DNA of 9,401 nucleotides, from NCBI GenBank assembly GCA_964647905.1, contig CAZYJR010000063.1:1-9401 (forward strand), given 5' to 3'. This document shows positions 1 to 6,469 of the stretch, in pieces. Position 1 is the first letter of the stretch; the number at the start of each line of letters is the position of its first letter. The position numbers and the translations under genes were made by a program. Source of the DNA: CAZYJR01 sp964647905. GTDB lineage: Bacteria > Desulfobacterota > DSM-4660 > Desulfatiglandales > HGW-15. Below the pieces are notes generated by a model. It saw only the letters and a program-made list of their open reading frames with translations. It searched no databases and had not been told where the DNA came from.

Positions 1-1317
1 CTTCCCGAGGCGTCCCTGGCCCAGGCCAAGAAGCTGGTCCTCGACCTGGTGGGCGTGGCGCTGGCCGGGTATGAGCTGATGGAGTTTCCCAAGCTTACCC
101 TGGCCTACATCGCCGAGCTGGGAGGCAAGCCCGAGGCAACGGCCATAGGGGGTCCCCAACGCCTTCCCGCCCCCAACGCGGCTCTTGCAAATGCGGCCTG
201 CGCCCACGCCCTGGACATGGACGACGGGCATCGCTTCGCAGCGCTCCATCCCGGGGCGGTCGTCATACCGGCGGCCATGGCCTCTGCCGAAGCATCGGGA
301 GCCTCCACCAAGGAGCTCCTGGCAGGCATCACGGCGGGATACGAGGTCATGATCCGTATCGGCCGGGCCATCAACCCATCCAGCCTGAACCGCGGGTTTC
401 ACGCCACCGGCATCACGGGCGTATTCGGTGCAGCCTCGGCCGCGGCCCGGATAATGGGCCTTGACAAGGATCAGACCACCGGAGCCCTCGGCCTGGCCGG
501 TCTTCAGGCCTCGGGCATCCTCCAGGTGAACCATGACGCGCAAGGGGCGAGGGTCAAGCCCATCAACCCGGGAAAGGCGGCCCAGTCCGGAATATACGCC
601 GCGGCCCTGGCCCTCCGAGGTGCAAAGGGTCCGGCCGAGATCTTAGAGGGGGAGGACGGGTTTTTCAGGGCCTTCAGCGACCAGGTGGACTCAGAGGCCG
701 CGACCGAGGGCTTGGGAGAGGTCTTCGAGATAGGAAACTCCTATTTGAAGCTCTACGCCGCATGCCGCCACGCCCATGCGGCGCTGGACGCCCTGCTCGA
801 GGCCTGGCCGGCCGGCCGGGACCCCGGGGAGATAGACGAGATCCTGGTGGAGACCTACCCCGCAGCCATACGGCTGGCAGGGATCCCCGAGCCCGAGACC
901 GCATCGGCGGCCAGGTTCTCCATTCAGTTCACCCTGGCCCTGGGGCTCACGTACCGGGACGCGGGAGCTGACCGTTATACGGAAGAGACGGTCCATGACC
1001 CCGGCTTGAGGGCCCTGGCCCGCAAGGTGCGCCTCTCTCCTTCCCAGAGATGGGAGGAGTTTTATCCGCAAAAGAGAGGTGCCACGGTAACCATCGACGC
1101 CGGAGGCGGGATCTTTTCAGCGGAAGTGGAACTCGCCAAGGGAGAGCCGGAAAACCCGGCCTCTTGGGAAGAGCTTTGCTCCAAGTTCTTGAAGAACAGC
1201 TCCCTGGCCCTTCCGCCCGGTGAGGCGGAGGACCTTGCAAGAACCATCGGGGAGCTCGATCGGATGGGGCTGGAGGCCTTAACCGGTCCCCTGAGCCGGG
1301 CCGCCGCCCCGTCTTGA
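1..1317 (+). CDS. MmgE/PrpD family protein (5'-truncated by window edge)
   Basis: Frame 1 is open from base 1 and reads LPEASLAQAKKLVLDL before the GTG at 49. This matches the usual PrpD N-terminal helix, so the real start lies upstream; against the second PrpD gene here about 19 residues are missing. The 438 visible residues cover almost the whole family fold. Family signatures (numbered from base 1) are LDMDDGH at 71-77 with HPG at 83-85, GFHATGITG at 133-141, VKPINPGKAAQSG at 185-197, LYAACRHAHAALDA at 251-264 and ARFSIQF at 304-310. The family includes 2-methylcitrate dehydratase and cis-aconitate decarboxylase, which act on small di- and tricarboxylates without a cofactor. Here Gly replaces the Thr of the canonical DDT motif, Asn replaces His in KxxHPG, and Phe replaces Tyr in FS(I/L)PY. 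The family is sure but the substrate is unknown. No signal peptide is visible, so it is probably cytoplasmic. Confidence 0.93.
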   Translation, partial: LPEASLAQAKKLVLDLVGVALAGYELMEFPKLTLAYIAELGGKPEATAIGGPQRLPAPNAALANAACAHALDMDDGHRFAALHPGAVVIPAAMASAEASGASTKELLAGITAGYEVMIRIGRAINPSSLNRGFHATGITGVFGAASAAARIMGLDKDQTTGALGLAGLQASGILQVNHDAQGARVKPINPGKAAQSGIYAAALALRGAKGPAEILEGEDGFFRAFSDQVDSEAATEGLGEVFEIGNSYLKLYAACRHAHAALDALLEAWPAGRDPGEIDEILVETYPAAIRLAGIPEPETASAARFSIQFTLALGLTYRDAGADRYTEETVHDPGLRALARKVRLSPSQRWEEFYPQKRGATVTIDAGGGIFSAEVELAKGEPENPASWEELCSKFLKNSSLALPPGEAEDLARTIGELDRMGLEALTGPLSRAAAPS

Positions 1318-1386
1318 TTTTTCGAGGCGGAGAGCGGGACACCCGGGCGGGGCATATCAACCTCTACGAAGCTCAAGGAGCAGACA

Positions 1387-1707
1387 ATGATCAAGGCAAT
1401 CCTGGGTTACGACATCGAGCCCGATTTGACCGAAGAGGAGTACGACCGTTGGCTCAGGGAGATCCACATCCCTGATCTCAAGCGAATCCCGGGGCTGAGG
1501 CGGATCGTCCTCAACACGGTCAAGGAGAAGGTCAGAGAGGGAGAGACCTTCTATAGGATCGCCGAGCTCCACTACGAAAGCTGGGAGGATTTCCGGCGCG
1601 CCTCGGAGTGGCGGCGGCAGAATCCCATCCCGCCGGAGCGGAGGCCCGACGGCAAGACTGCCTTTAGGTTCTACCTGGTTTGTGAAAGCGAAGAGATAAC
1701 GGTGTAG
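1387..1707 (+). CDS. EthD-like dimeric alpha/beta-barrel protein
   Basis: A 106-residue protein that starts at an ATG six nt after a good Shine-Dalgarno AAGGAG (1375-1380). The layout is typical of the dimeric alpha/beta-barrel (ferredoxin-like) superfamily: strand MIKAILGYDI (1-10), helix with EEYDRWLREIHIP (17-29) carrying Trp22 and His27, strand around LRRIVLNTV (37-45), strand FYRIAELHYES (55-65), helix WEDFRRASEW (66-75), and C-terminal strand FRFYLVCES (93-101). The [Y/W]xxWxxxxHxP pattern is that of EthD-like proteins, which include accessory proteins and small isomerases or oxygenases that use the barrel cavity. It lies 69 nt after the first PrpD gene and 32 nt before the FAD gene, so it is probably cotranscribed with them. 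It may assist in the same pathway, as an isomerase or ligand-binding partner. The exact reaction cannot be read from the sequence. Confidence 0.8.
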   Translation: MIKAILGYDIEPDLTEEEYDRWLREIHIPDLKRIPGLRRIVLNTVKEKVREGETFYRIAELHYESWEDFRRASEWRRQNPIPPERRPDGKTAFRFYLVCESEEITV

Positions 1708-1726
1708 AACCAACCTCGCTGGTTCT
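1706..1726 (+). other. Stem-loop across the stop codon of the EthD-like gene
   Basis: AGAACCA (1706-1712) and TGGTTCT (1720-1726) form a perfect 7-bp stem around a 7-nt loop, ACCTCGC. Two G-U wobble pairs can extend it outward. No T run follows, so it is not an intrinsic terminator. It overlaps the TAG stop and ends just before the Shine-Dalgarno of the FAD gene (GGAG, 1730-1733). It could stabilise a 3' end or couple the two cistrons; the function is inferred. Confidence 0.4.
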
Positions 1727-1739
1727 GTGGGAGACCGAG

Positions 1740-3176
1740 ATGGAAGCCGGAACCCAAGAAGACATGATCCTCCTGACCCCCGACCCCGGCGGCATTGAAT
1801 GGGACGTCGAGGTGGACGTGCTGGTCATCGGATGCGGAGGATGCGGTCTTACCGCGGCCATATCAGCCGCCCAGGCCGGAGCGAGCGTACTGGTGGTGGA
1901 GAAGGAGGACAAGGCCGGGGGGAACACCTCCCTCAGCCAGGGTATGATTCCCGCCGCCGGGTCCCGGGTTCAAAGGGAAGCCGGGGTGGAGGACTCGGCC
2001 GAGCTGATGGCCGAGGACATCCTCCGCAAGAACCATCATGAGAGCGACCCCGAGTTGACCCGCCGTGTGGCCGAGGAATCCGGACGGATGGTGGACTGGC
2101 TGACCGACGACCTGGGGATATCCCTGCACCTGGTTACCGAATTTCTCTACCCCGGCCATTCCAGGCACCGGATCCATGCGCCGGGAAACACCAAGGGTAC
2201 TTTCCTGGTAAACGCCTTGCTGGGAGCGGCCGCCGGGTACGAGCGGATAGACATAGCCTACGGCGCGCCTGCCAAGCGCCTGATAGCCGGGGATTCGGAC
2301 AAGGCGGTGCTGGGCGCCGAGGTGGAGATCGAGGGGATCGGGCTCAACCGCGCCCGGGCGCGCAAGACCATACTGGCCCTTAACGGTTTTGGGGCCAACC
2401 CTCAGATGGTGGCCCAATACATACCCGAGATGGCCGGGGCCTACTACTTCGGGCATGAAGGAAACACGGGCGAGGGGATATTGTGGGGCCGGGCGCTGGG
2501 CGCCGAGCTCGTACACATGGGCGCGTACCAGGCGCACGGATCCGTCGCCCACCCGCACGGGACCCTGCTCACCTGGGCGGTGATCAGCCTGGGAGGCTAC
2601 CAGGTGAACCGCGAGGGCCGGCGCTTCGTGAACGAAGACCACGGCTACTCGGAGCACGCCCTGGATGTCTTGGCCCAACCGGGCGGCGTGGCGGTCGAAA
2701 TCTTCGACCAGCGGATATGCGACGCAATCCGGGAGTACGAAGACTTCCGGATGTGCATGGAGATGGGGGCGGTAAAGCAGGGGGATTCCATAGAAGATAT
2801 CGCAGCCCTGTTCGGCGTTGATCCGGGGGCCCTGAGGGCGGCGCACGAGGATTTCCAGGGGGCCGCCCGGGAAGGGGCTGCGGACTCGATGGGGCGGACC
2901 GATGTGAAGCACCCGCTGTCCCCTCCTTTTTACGCGGTTCAGGTGACCGGTGCGCTTTTTCACACCCAGGGCGGTTTGAAGGTGGATCACCACGGCAGAG
3001 TGATCAGCCCCTCCGGTGGAGTGATTCCCGATCTGTACGCCGGTGGAGGCACCGCAGCCGGGTTTTCCGGCAACCGGGTGTCTGGATACCTTTCGGCCAA
3101 CGGGCTCTTGGCCGCGTTGACATTGGGCCGGCTGGCCGGCCGGCACGCCGGGGAGACCGCGTCCTCCGGGAGTTAG
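1740..3176 (+). CDS. FAD-dependent fumarate reductase/KSTD-superfamily oxidoreductase
   Basis: A 478-residue soluble flavoprotein. The ATG follows GGAG by six nt. The N-terminal FAD-binding Rossmann motif is VIGCGGCGLTAA (29-40), with Glu54 for ribose binding and GGNTS (60-64). The capping domain follows, then GRRFVNE (293-299), FHTQGG (407-412) and the C-terminal FAD segment DLYAGGGTAAGFSGNRVSGY (431-450). No Tat or Sec signal and no CxxCH haem motif are present, so this is the bare cytoplasmic flavoprotein, unlike flavocytochrome c. Aligned by eye with Shewanella Fcc3 (numbers from memory), the carboxylate-clamping residues are kept: His266 for H365, Thr278 for T377, His408 for H504 and Arg446 for R544. 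The proton relay is replaced: Trp279 for E378, Ile282 for R381 and Tyr303 for R402. It is therefore unlikely to be a fumarate reductase. A dehydrogenase or reductase acting next to a carboxylate or carbonyl, as in 3-ketosteroid dehydrogenases, is plausible. The family is sure; the substrate is unknown. Confidence 0.9.
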   Translation: MEAGTQEDMILLTPDPGGIEWDVEVDVLVIGCGGCGLTAAISAAQAGASVLVVEKEDKAGGNTSLSQGMIPAAGSRVQREAGVEDSAELMAEDILRKNHHESDPELTRRVAEESGRMVDWLTDDLGISLHLVTEFLYPGHSRHRIHAPGNTKGTFLVNALLGAAAGYERIDIAYGAPAKRLIAGDSDKAVLGAEVEIEGIGLNRARARKTILALNGFGANPQMVAQYIPEMAGAYYFGHEGNTGEGILWGRALGAELVHMGAYQAHGSVAHPHGTLLTWAVISLGGYQVNREGRRFVNEDHGYSEHALDVLAQPGGVAVEIFDQRICDAIREYEDFRMCMEMGAVKQGDSIEDIAALFGVDPGALRAAHEDFQGAAREGAADSMGRTDVKHPLSPPFYAVQVTGALFHTQGGLKVDHHGRVISPSGGVIPDLYAGGGTAAGFSGNRVSGYLSANGLLAALTLGRLAGRHAGETASSGS

Positions 3177-3188
3177 TCGGGCCGCGAT

Positions 3189-3213
3189 CGTCCGGGAGGC
3201 CGGACGGGTTTTT
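3189..3213 (+). terminator. Intrinsic terminator after the FAD oxidoreductase gene
   Basis: CGTCCGG (3189-3195) and CCGGACG (3200-3206) form a perfect 7-bp GC-rich stem closed by a GAGG tetraloop. A run of five T follows at 3209-3213, two nt after the stem. It begins 12 nt after the stop of the FAD gene. This is a classic Rho-independent signal and separates the catabolic genes from the transporter genes. With only five T it may terminate partially and let some transcripts read through. Confidence 0.72.
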
Positions 3214-3226
3214 GATAACCCTTATC
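3214..3226. promoter_or_regulatory. Small dyad upstream of the binding-protein gene
   Basis: GATAA (3214-3218) and TTATC (3222-3226) form a perfect 5+3+5 dyad directly after the terminator T run and 27 nt before the binding-protein ATG. GGGTT (3206-3210) can also pair with AACCC (3217-3221), giving a small alternative hairpin that overlaps the last base of the terminator stem. This could be an operator or part of an attenuation switch. I see no convincing -35/-10 pair here, and a 13-bp dyad may be chance. Confidence 0.2.
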
Positions 3227-3242
3227 TGTCTTTGGACCAGGG

Positions 3243-3247
3243 GGAGG
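3243..3247 (+). promoter_or_regulatory. Ribosome binding site fixing the start of the binding protein
   Basis: GGAGG inside a G-rich run sits six nt before the ATG at 3254. It decides against an in-frame TTG at 3212, which lies inside the terminator T run and would put 14 extra residues before the Tat signal. Confidence 0.75.
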
Positions 3248-3253
3248 GCAATT

Positions 3254-4507
3254 ATGAGCGAAGTGATCAAAAGAACCGGGCAAACACGCAGGGATTTCTT
3301 GAAGACAGTGGCCGTTGCGGGGGGTGCCGCCGCCGTGGGGGGCCTGGGGTTTCCGGCCGTCTTGCGGGCCAAGCCCAAGGAAATCCTTATCGGCCAGATA
3401 CATCCGCTCTCGGGCTTCCTGGCGTTCGACGGCCAGGAACTGTCCAACGGGTTCAAGCTGGCCGTGGACGAGATCAATGCGGCAGGCGGCATCAAGTCCC
3501 TGGACGGCGCCAAGCTCAAGGTGCTGACCGGGGACTCCGAAGGGAAACCCCAGGTGGCCATCCGCGAGGTGGAGCGCTTGTACAACGCCGGGGCCGTAGC
3601 CCTGGTCGGGTGCTACCAGTCCTCGGTCACCCTGGTGGCCACCCAGATTGCTGAAAAGTACAAGGTGCCCTTCGTGGTATCCGTCGCGGTGGCGGACAAG
3701 GTCACGGATCGGGGTTTCAAGTATACTTTCAGGGTGCAGCCCAATGCCAGGCAGATGTCCCGGGACGCGGTCCAGTATCTCTCCGAGATCATCAAGGCGA
3801 GCAACAGTGGAGCGGAGACCATCGCCTACCTCCATGACGACACTGATTTCGGGACTTCTCTTTCCAGCCACGTCACGGATTTCGCCCCCGAGTACGGCCT
3901 CAGGGTGATAGAGGACGTGCCTTACAGCCCCAGGGCGGCGGATGTGACCACTGAGGTCGGGAAGATAAAGGCTGCAGGGGCGGACATTGTCATGGACACC
4001 GGTTATTTCGGAGACGGGGTCCGGGTCTACAAGACAATGCGGGATGTCAGGCTCAGGGCCCAGGCCATTGTCGGGTGCGGGAACGGTGCCTTCAGCCATC
4101 CCAAGTTCATCGAGGAGCTCGGGGACATAACCGAAAACGTGTTGGACGGCAACTACAGGGCCAACCCTCTGAGCGACATGACCAACAGGGCCTTCGACCA
4201 CTACAAGGAGGTTTACGGCCGCGAAATGGGTGCCTCGACCGTCTTCGCCTATGTGGCGCCTTATGTAATCGCGGACGCGCTGGAGCGGGCCGGGACCACC
4301 GACCGCGAAGCCCTGAGAGAGGCCTTGGCCGCCACCAACATCACCGAGCATATACTACCGCAAGGGCCTATCATCTTTGATGAAAACGGGCAAAACAAGA
4401 ACGCCTCCGCCGCAATGATGCAGATTCAGGGCGGTGAGATCAAGGTCGTGTGGCCTGAAAAATACGCCCAGGCCGATCCGGTCTTTCCCGTGCCCGAGCT
4501 TGCCTGA
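3254..4507 (+). CDS. Tat-exported HAAT-family ABC substrate-binding protein (LivK-like)
   Basis: A 417-residue periplasmic binding protein of the hydrophobic/branched-chain amino acid (HAAT) family, type I fold. The N-terminus has a twin-arginine signal: TRRDFLK (11-17), a hydrophobic stretch at about 18-37 (VAVAGGAAAVGG...), and probable cleavage after LRA near residue 39. The first lobe opens with ILIGQIHPLSGFLAFDGQEL (44-63) and GFKLAVDEINAAGGI (66-80). The ligand-contact segment GCYQSSVTLVATQIAEK (119-135) has the Ser/Thr positions that hold the ligand carboxylate in LivJ/LivK-type proteins. Hinge and second-lobe motifs include YTFRVQPNARQ (157-167) and GADIVMDTGYF (242-252). It is the first gene of the importer cluster, with LivH, LivM, LivG and LivF after it. 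HAAT binding proteins accept branched amino acids, amides, urea and aromatic or aliphatic carboxylates. The neighbouring PrpD and FAD enzymes suggest a carboxylate, but this is inferred. Confidence 0.93.
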   Translation: MSEVIKRTGQTRRDFLKTVAVAGGAAAVGGLGFPAVLRAKPKEILIGQIHPLSGFLAFDGQELSNGFKLAVDEINAAGGIKSLDGAKLKVLTGDSEGKPQVAIREVERLYNAGAVALVGCYQSSVTLVATQIAEKYKVPFVVSVAVADKVTDRGFKYTFRVQPNARQMSRDAVQYLSEIIKASNSGAETIAYLHDDTDFGTSLSSHVTDFAPEYGLRVIEDVPYSPRAADVTTEVGKIKAAGADIVMDTGYFGDGVRVYKTMRDVRLRAQAIVGCGNGAFSHPKFIEELGDITENVLDGNYRANPLSDMTNRAFDHYKEVYGREMGASTVFAYVAPYVIADALERAGTTDREALREALAATNITEHILPQGPIIFDENGQNKNASAAMMQIQGGEIKVVWPEKYAQADPVFPVPELA

Positions 4508-4534
4508 GGCAAGATCCGTGAGCCGATTCGATCC

Positions 4535-4568
4535 CCCGGGGCGGCGCAAAGGCCTTGGCCGCCCCGGG
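4535..4568 (+). other. Strong intercistronic stem-loop between binding protein and permease genes
   Basis: CCCGGGGCGGC (4535-4545) and GCCGCCCCGGG (4558-4568) form a perfect 11-bp, entirely G/C stem. Inside it CAA (4547-4549) can pair with TTG (4555-4557) past a bulged G, leaving a 5-nt loop. No T run follows, so it is not an ordinary intrinsic terminator. It lies in the 90-nt gap after the binding-protein stop. Such hairpins often protect the upstream 3' end or reduce downstream transcription, so that binding protein exceeds membrane components. The structure is seen; the role is inferred. Confidence 0.7.
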
Positions 4569-4595
4569 ACCAGCGACCATAACAGCGGATACGCC

Positions 4596-4612
4596 GAATG
4601 AACACGTCATTC
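4596..4612 (+). promoter_or_regulatory. Small hairpin covering the livH start codon
   Basis: GAATGA (4596-4601) and TCATTC (4607-4612) form a perfect 6-bp stem with loop ACACG. The start codon ATG (4598-4600) is inside the left arm. No strong Shine-Dalgarno precedes it. The stem is AT-rich and weak alone, so any effect on initiation is a modest inference. Confidence 0.3.
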
Positions 4613-5467
4613 ATATTCCAGTCCTTGATAAACGGCCTGCTCATCGGCGGGGTCTATTCGCTGGTGGCCATCGGGTTGAACATGATCTTCGGGGTGATGA
4701 AGATCATAAACTTCGCTCACGGCTCCCTGATGATGGCCGGTATGTACACCTGCTACTGGGCTGTACGACTGGGAGGAGTAAATCCGTATATCTCCATCAT
4801 CCTGGTCATTCCCCTTCTCTTTATTCTCGGATCATTGCTCCAGCGGTTTCTCATAAATCCCATCATAAACGCCCCCGAGCACAACCAGCTGCTGCTCACC
4901 CTCGGGGTGTCCCTGTTTCTGGAAAACCTGGCCCTGTTCCTCTGGAGCCCCGATTACAGGGTCCTGCAGACCGGCTACGCCGATATCAACTTCTATTTCG
5001 GTGATATCTCCATCTCCCTGGTGAGGGTCCTGGCCTTTCTCATCTCCATGATAGGGACCGCCTTGCTCTATCTCCTATTGACCAGGTCCGACCTTGGGAA
5101 GGCCATCCGGGGGGCCAGTGAAGAGCCCGTAGGGGCGATGATCGTGGGCATCAACGTACGCCGGATTTATGTGGTCTCCTTCGGCATAGGCGCGGCCTGT
5201 GCAGGAGTGGCCGGTGCAGCAGTGGCTCCGTTCTTCCCGGTCTATCCAACGGTGGGCGGGCTTTTCGTTATCACGGCCTTTGTGGTGGTGGTCCTGGGAG
5301 GGATGGGCAGCTTCATAGGGGCATTCTTCGGGGGTCTCATAATAGGGGTGGCCGAGAGCATGGGGGCGGTCTTTCTGCCTGCTGCGATGAAGTCTCTGAT
5401 ATCCTTTGTGATATTTATTTTGATCCTGCTATTCAAGCCCTCCGGCTTGTTTGGAGGGAAGGCGTGA
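4598..5467 (+). CDS. livH: Branched-chain amino acid type ABC permease LivH
   Basis: A 289-residue inner-membrane permease, one half of the translocation pore of the HAAT importer, of ordinary length for LivH. It is hydrophobic throughout with about eight membrane segments. Family motifs are LINGLLIGGVYSLVAIGLNM (10-29), MKIINFAHGSLMMAG (34-48), the cytoplasmic coupling loop LGKAIRGASEEPVGAMIVGI (166-185) that contacts the ATPases, VVLGGMGSFIGAFFGG (231-246) and the C-terminal FKPSGLFG (279-286). The ATG has no good Shine-Dalgarno, and a small hairpin (4596-4612) can pair over it, so translation may be weak or depend on upstream ribosomes. The gene ends in a 4-nt GTGA overlap with livM, which implies translational coupling. 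The permease alone gives no clue to the transported compound. Confidence 0.95.
   Translation: MNTSFIFQSLINGLLIGGVYSLVAIGLNMIFGVMKIINFAHGSLMMAGMYTCYWAVRLGGVNPYISIILVIPLLFILGSLLQRFLINPIINAPEHNQLLLTLGVSLFLENLALFLWSPDYRVLQTGYADINFYFGDISISLVRVLAFLISMIGTALLYLLLTRSDLGKAIRGASEEPVGAMIVGINVRRIYVVSFGIGAACAGVAGAAVAPFFPVYPTVGGLFVITAFVVVVLGGMGSFIGAFFGGLIIGVAESMGAVFLPAAMKSLISFVIFILILLFKPSGLFGGKA
5453..5457 (+). promoter_or_regulatory. Ribosome binding site supporting the GTG start of livM
   Basis: GGAGG inside the end of livH sits six nt before the GTG at 5464. It supports this non-ATG start and the 4-nt overlap with the livH stop codon. Confidence 0.8.
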
Positions 5468-6468
5468 GCGCGCGGTCGTTCAAGAAGCGCCACCTGGGCC
5501 GCAGTCTGGGCCCCGGGGCCTGGCTGGGTGTACTGGCACTGGTGGCGGCGCTTCACTTCGTGCCATGGTTTTGGCCGAGCGTGGTCCACACCATGATCAT
5601 GATCTTCATCTTCGCCGTCATGGGGCAGGGCTGGAATATTCTCTCCGGGTATGCGGGGCAATTCTCGTTCGGCCACTCCCTGTTCTTCGGCATGGGCGCC
5701 TACACCAGCTCTCTGCTTTTTGTAAAGACCGGGCTGACCCCCTGGCTGGGGCTCCCGGCCGCCATGGCCCTATCTGCATTGCTGGGCCTCTTTGTTGGTT
5801 TCTTGAGCTTTAGGTATGAGTTGAAGGGCCCGTTCTTTGCACTCATAATGTTGGCGTTCGCAGAGATCTTCCACATAATCGCCATGGGCTGGGAATGGAC
5901 CGGCGGCGCCCGCGGGGTGCTGATCCCCCTCCAGGGTGATTCCTGGGGCTTGATGCAGTTCACCAGCAAGACCCCCTTTTATTTCCTCTTGCTGTGGCTT
6001 ACCGCGGGCTCGGTCTACTTGGTCTGGAAGCTGGAGGGCACCCGCATGGGGCTCTACTTCCAGGCGGCGCGCGAGGACCAGGACGCAGCCGAGGCATTGG
6101 GCGTCAACTCATTCCGCTACCGCCAGATCGCCATGGCCCTCTCAGCCGCCATGACCGCTGCGGGCGGCACCATCTATGCGCAATACCTCCTCTACATCGA
6201 TCCTGACACCACATTCGGGGTCCTCAACTCCGTGGAGATCATGCTGCGGCCCATCATCGGCGGCCCGGGCACGGTCTTGGGTCCGCTGCTCGGATCACTG
6301 GTCCTCACCCCCCTCTCCGAGGTGACAAGGGTCGCGCTCCAGGCATACTCGGGTGCCTATCTCATGTTTTACGGGGCCATCCTGGTGGCGGTCATAATCT
6401 TTCTGCCGGACGGGTTGATGGGCCTGGCCCAGGGGGTGGCCGACCGGCTCAGGGGGAGGAAATCCTGA
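5464..6468 (+). CDS. livM: Branched-chain amino acid type ABC permease LivM
   Basis: A 334-residue inner-membrane permease, the partner of LivH. The start is GTG, supported by GGAGG six nt upstream and a 4-nt overlap with livH. A basic, cytoplasmic-looking N-terminus (MSARSFKKRHLGR) precedes the first membrane segment at about 20-34. Family motifs are GQGWNILSGYAGQFSFGH (54-71) with FFGMGAY (74-80), the coupling loop MGLYFQAAREDQDAAEALGV (195-214), IIGGPGTVLGPLLGS (264-278) and the terminal FLPDGLMGL (313-321). The length is near the shorter LivM form, without the extra N-terminal segment of the E. coli protein. It is followed after one nt by livG, so the genes are cotranscribed and probably translationally coupled. 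It forms the heterodimeric pore with LivH; specificity comes from the binding protein. Confidence 0.95.
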   Translation: MSARSFKKRHLGRSLGPGAWLGVLALVAALHFVPWFWPSVVHTMIMIFIFAVMGQGWNILSGYAGQFSFGHSLFFGMGAYTSSLLFVKTGLTPWLGLPAAMALSALLGLFVGFLSFRYELKGPFFALIMLAFAEIFHIIAMGWEWTGGARGVLIPLQGDSWGLMQFTSKTPFYFLLLWLTAGSVYLVWKLEGTRMGLYFQAAREDQDAAEALGVNSFRYRQIAMALSAAMTAAGGTIYAQYLLYIDPDTTFGVLNSVEIMLRPIIGGPGTVLGPLLGSLVLTPLSEVTRVALQAYSGAYLMFYGAILVAVIIFLPDGLMGLAQGVADRLRGRKS

Positions 6469-6469
6469 A

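Noticed and set aside
800..830. GGCCGGCC-rich palindromic stretch
   Set aside because: It is explained by Ala/Gly/Pro/Arg codons in the PrpD frame in a GC-rich genome; there is no repeat copy structure.
49..1317. GTG at 49 as the true start of the first PrpD gene
   Set aside because: The 16 codons before it read as a normal PrpD N-terminal helix (aligning with residues 20-35 of the second paralogue), so the gene continues upstream of the window.
1291..1320. Terminator at the end of the first PrpD gene (GC-rich segment then TGATTTTT)
   Set aside because: Only about four base pairs form before the T run and the spacing is poor. The next gene has a good ribosome site 55 nt on, so read-through is more likely.
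1863..3146. 427-codon open frame on the minus strand
   Set aside because: It lies entirely antisense to the FAD gene, has low-complexity Gly/Pro/Arg/His-rich translation and no recognisable domain. It is a by-product of high-GC codon use.
3212..3240. Sigma70 promoter with -35 TTGATA at 3212-3217
   Set aside because: At 17 nt spacing the -10 position reads GACCAG, which does not resemble TATAAT. Nearby TTATCT has no matching -35.
3212..3253. TTG at 3212 as start of the binding protein
   Set aside because: It falls in the terminator T run and lacks a ribosome site. The ATG at 3254 has GGAGG six nt upstream and places the Tat signal correctly.
3173..4351. 392-codon open frame on the minus strand
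   Set aside because: It is antisense to the binding-protein gene, whose homology and Tat signal are clear. No family features appear in the minus-strand translation.
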